Source of the DNA: Methanocorpusculum sp.
Lineage (GTDB): Archaea; Halobacteriota; Methanomicrobia; Methanomicrobiales; Methanocorpusculaceae
Length of the DNA: 64,000 bases
Direction: 5' to 3'
Assembly (NCBI GenBank): GCA_017387505.1
Contig: JAFOFB010000001.1
Location: 81,753-145,752, forward strand
This document shows, one piece after another, positions 62,163-64,000 of this stretch. The notes beneath the pieces are model-generated. The model saw only the letters and a program-made list of their open reading frames with translations, did no database searches and was not told the origin of the DNA. Numbering within the stretch: position 1 is the stretch's first letter; each line of letters starts with the position of its first letter. Position numbers and translations under genes: made by a program.

Positions 62163-62849
62163 TGTTCTTTAAATCGCGCTCGCTAATGCAGATTTTCGGA
62201 CAGACATTTTTTTAGAGCTTTCGCTTGTTCTGCCCCTCGGTTGCAGTTTGTCATTTTTTATTGCGGATGATACCGCATCCCTTTGTTATCAGCGGTGTCT
62301 GTCTCGGGAGACATTTTTCGTCGCAAGTCTCTTTGAGCCTTTCGCACGCCATTCTGTCGTGCTCATGACTCGAGCATACTCTCGTCTTGCTCATGGCTTG
62401 AGGCAGTGTGTGCCTCGCGCCCGCTGATTACCGTTCAGAAGGGCGGCTGAGACAGTCCCCGCCCGGCAGAGGGAAAAGACCATGCCGATTTAATTCTGAA
62501 TCCGAGACACGGGTTGTGTTTCAGTGCTCTTCCTGTACGGTGTTGCTGATAGATAGATTGGTTTGTGAGGTAATGAAGATATTGAGGGATGTGTTAGCAT
62601 GGGTTTGTGGATTGTGCATGTTTAGAAAAAATACACGCGCGATTTTACTGCAATCAGGATTCACGAAAAAATCTGCCGCGAATCCTAACGCCGGACATTA
62701 ACACGTTTCGAGGATTTATGTCAAACAAAAACCAACCTAAGTAATAGAGAAAGAGGAGTGTGCAAAGACAGGGCAACCTCTTTCTCTCTAAACAATCCGC
62801 TCTTTTTTGTACACTGCCTCTTTCATAAACAAACAGGAGAAAAACCAAA
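62163..62849. other. GC-variable non-coding region with repeats
   Basis: Nearly 700 bases without a convincing gene. Two related motifs, TGCTCATGACTCGAGCA (62360-62376) and TGCTCATGGCTTGAGGCA (62388-62405), resemble inserted sequence at 51548-51565. A perfect 11-bp stem AGAGAAAGAGG (62746-62756) with CCTCTTTCTCT (62777-62787) and 20-base loop lies before the gene at 62850. Confidence 0.6.
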
Positions 62850-63332
62850 ATGGCAGACTTTATTGAAACCTCTAAATCCAGAAACGCAAAGAGAACCTAC
62901 GACAAAATCGCAGATGTAGATACCTTCGAGGCTGCAGTTTCCGCATTCGAAGCAGATTCCACTATGGGGCTTACCAGAAAGGAAGCAAGTTCCGAGGTCT
63001 ATAAGACCAGAATCGACTACTTCGATGCGAAAGGTGAGGATAAGGGATACCTCAACTTCTATGCAGCAGACAAGACCGCATACACTGATATGGCATCCCT
63101 TCTCACCGGAACTGAAGCCGCAGAGACCGCGGCAGGAGTTGGCGGCTCTGCATCCAAAGACGCATCCGAAGATACCTGGAGTGCCAAGTACTCCTGCTCT
63201 CTTGGAGAAGACACCTTCACTGTCACTATCACCAGAGAGTACATGCTCGTCAACGGGTTCGAGAAGGACGAAAACCTCGAAGCGGTCGAAGCATGGGCGG
63301 ATACTGTGGAGGCACTCGGCGGAACTGCATAA
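62850..63332 (+). CDS. Hypothetical acidic protein
   Basis: 160 residues, strongly acidic with Ala/Ser/Gly-rich centre (AAETAAGVGGSASKDASEDT). ADFIETSKSRNAKRTYDKIA and FEKDENLEAVEAWADTVEAL frame it. No signal or membrane segment. GGAG lies 11 bases before the ATG. No family recognised; context suggests an element-encoded protein. Confidence 0.75.
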   Translation: MADFIETSKSRNAKRTYDKIADVDTFEAAVSAFEADSTMGLTRKEASSEVYKTRIDYFDAKGEDKGYLNFYAADKTAYTDMASLLTGTEAAETAAGVGGSASKDASEDTWSAKYSCSLGEDTFTVTITREYMLVNGFEKDENLEAVEAWADTVEALGGTA

Positions 63333-63363
63333 TTCAAATCCTTTATCCAAACTGAAGCAGACC

Positions 63364-63444
63364 ATGAGAAAACTTTTCAGCCTGCTTCTTACAGTATGCA
63401 TCATAATCACGCAGTACCTAATCTGCGCACTGATTGAGGAGTGA
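63364..63444 (+). CDS. 26-residue membrane-peptide ORF
   Basis: MRKLFSLLLTVCIIITQYLI then CALIEE: basic start and one hydrophobic helix, like small exported or membrane peptides. It starts 32 bases after the acidic protein gene and could be its downstream partner. No ribosome site is clear; evidence is size, composition and placement only. Confidence 0.35.
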   Translation: MRKLFSLLLTVCIIITQYLICALIEE

Positions 63445-63531
63445 TAAACCACACCCTCAATATTACACAAGATTTACAACAAAGACCAATATCATTAATT
63501 TGTAATTAAGTCAAAAATAATTTAACAGATT

Positions 63532-64000
63532 ATGCGCTACAGAAGCCCCGCAAAAAATACACAGAAAACCTCAGAGCTTCCAGGTAAAATCACTGCATAT
63601 CTAAAAGAAAATCCGGGGGCACGTATGTACAATATTGTAGAAGCCGCAAAAGCTTCACGCGGGGCCATAACCTATCAGCTTAGAAATATGATATCATCAG
63701 GAGAAGTATCTGTTTTCGGAAAAAAACAGAGATGCTACTATCTCACATCAACTGACATAACAAAAGAACAGATTCAGCTCAATGAATTCAAAACAAACGA
63801 AACAAAGAGCGTGATAATTGCAGAGCTTCAGAAAAACCCGAAGATGACAAGAGAATAACTATCAGAGATACTTGGAATCAAGAAAGGAACCCTTTACAGA
63901 CACCTGGCATCATTAGAAAAAGCAGGCATCCTAAAAAGAAAACGGGACGGACACTGCCTGCGGTATGAAGTGTCTGAAAAAACACTTCTGGCAATGAGAA
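63532..64000 (+). pseudogene. Double winged-helix regulator with in-frame stop, runs off the window
   Basis: The first wHTH (GARMYNIVEAAKASRGAITY, QLRNMISSGEV) runs to KNPKMTRE, then TAA at 63856-63858. The same frame continues without a break: LSEILGIKKGTLYRHLASLE, then KAGILKRKRDGHCLRYEV, which is the second wHTH. CAA to TAA would restore MTREQLSEIL. Pyrrolysine does not apply because the stop is TAA. As read, the gene is split; the second part has no evident start. Confidence 0.75.

Noticed and set aside
62823..63470. 215-residue minus-strand ORF
   Set aside because: It overlaps the ribosome-site-supported gene at 62850 and is Cys/Phe-rich without motifs.
63856..63858. Pyrrolysine or selenocysteine readthrough
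   Set aside because: The codon is TAA; pyrrolysine uses TAG and selenocysteine TGA.

Overview
The window looks like a chromosomal segment of a methanogenic euryarchaeon, most likely order Methanomicrobiales (possibly a Methanocorpusculum relative; the order is more certain than the genus). Supporting evidence: CofG of F420 synthesis, CobY-type corrinoid salvage, archaeal FtsZ with an RHH protein upstream, Trm1, an AK6-type kinase, archaeal type IV pilins, an ADP-forming acyl-CoA synthetase, and TATA-box/leaderless promoters. No methanogenesis enzyme lies in the window, so the lifestyle is inferred.

Layout. 1-5.5 kb: a type I restriction-modification operon on the minus strand (hsdM, AlbA_2-type ATPase, HEPN-like protein, frameshifted hsdS), then a GxxExxY gene and a GC-rich structured repeat. 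5.5-17.5 kb: housekeeping and accessory genes, including a frameshifted AmrS radical SAM enzyme, FKBP, a decayed GNAT, an MFS pump, a PAPS reductase/cysteine desulfurase fusion, a PhoU-like regulator and a sugar/lipid pair. 18-31 kb: uracil salvage (upp, uraA), acyl-CoA synthetase, trm1 beside tRNA-Arg, argD-hisC-AK6-CDP-alcohol transferase, NfnAB-type oxidoreductase, tRNA-Glu. 31.6-41 kb: coiled-coil protein, a candidate ncRNA, cdrS-like/ftsZ with a helically phased operator array, cobD-cobY, a frameshifted cardiolipin synthase, cofG, paired small proteins, MarC. 42-48.7 kb: tRNA thiolation pair, flippase-like protein, MJ1255-type glycosyltransferase, an Era-like GTPase trio, two CBS proteins.

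49-58 kb is a cell-surface region: three tandem type IV pilins, then two large exported proteins. One joins an alpha/alpha-toroid to a BtuF-like binding protein with a C-terminal anchor. The other joins a PQQ-type beta-propeller to four DUF4430 (transcobalamin-C-like) domains. Together they carry the two folds of animal intrinsic factor/transcobalamin, which suggests a surface corrinoid (or other ligand) capture system that could feed the cobD-cobY salvage genes. This is the strongest candidate for an undescribed system.

58-64 kb is gene-poor and mobile-element-like: a twice-occurring RNA hairpin with compensatory base changes, a 33-residue membrane-peptide ORF, a five-gene translationally coupled operon led by an RHH protein and including an HNH endonuclease, a perfect 32-bp inverted repeat made of four 7-bp heptads, two paralogous HTH proteins, and a regulator with an in-frame stop.

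Three genes (hsdS, amrS, cls) are each broken by one missing base in a homopolymer tract. Consensus error and real decay cannot be separated from the sequence alone.
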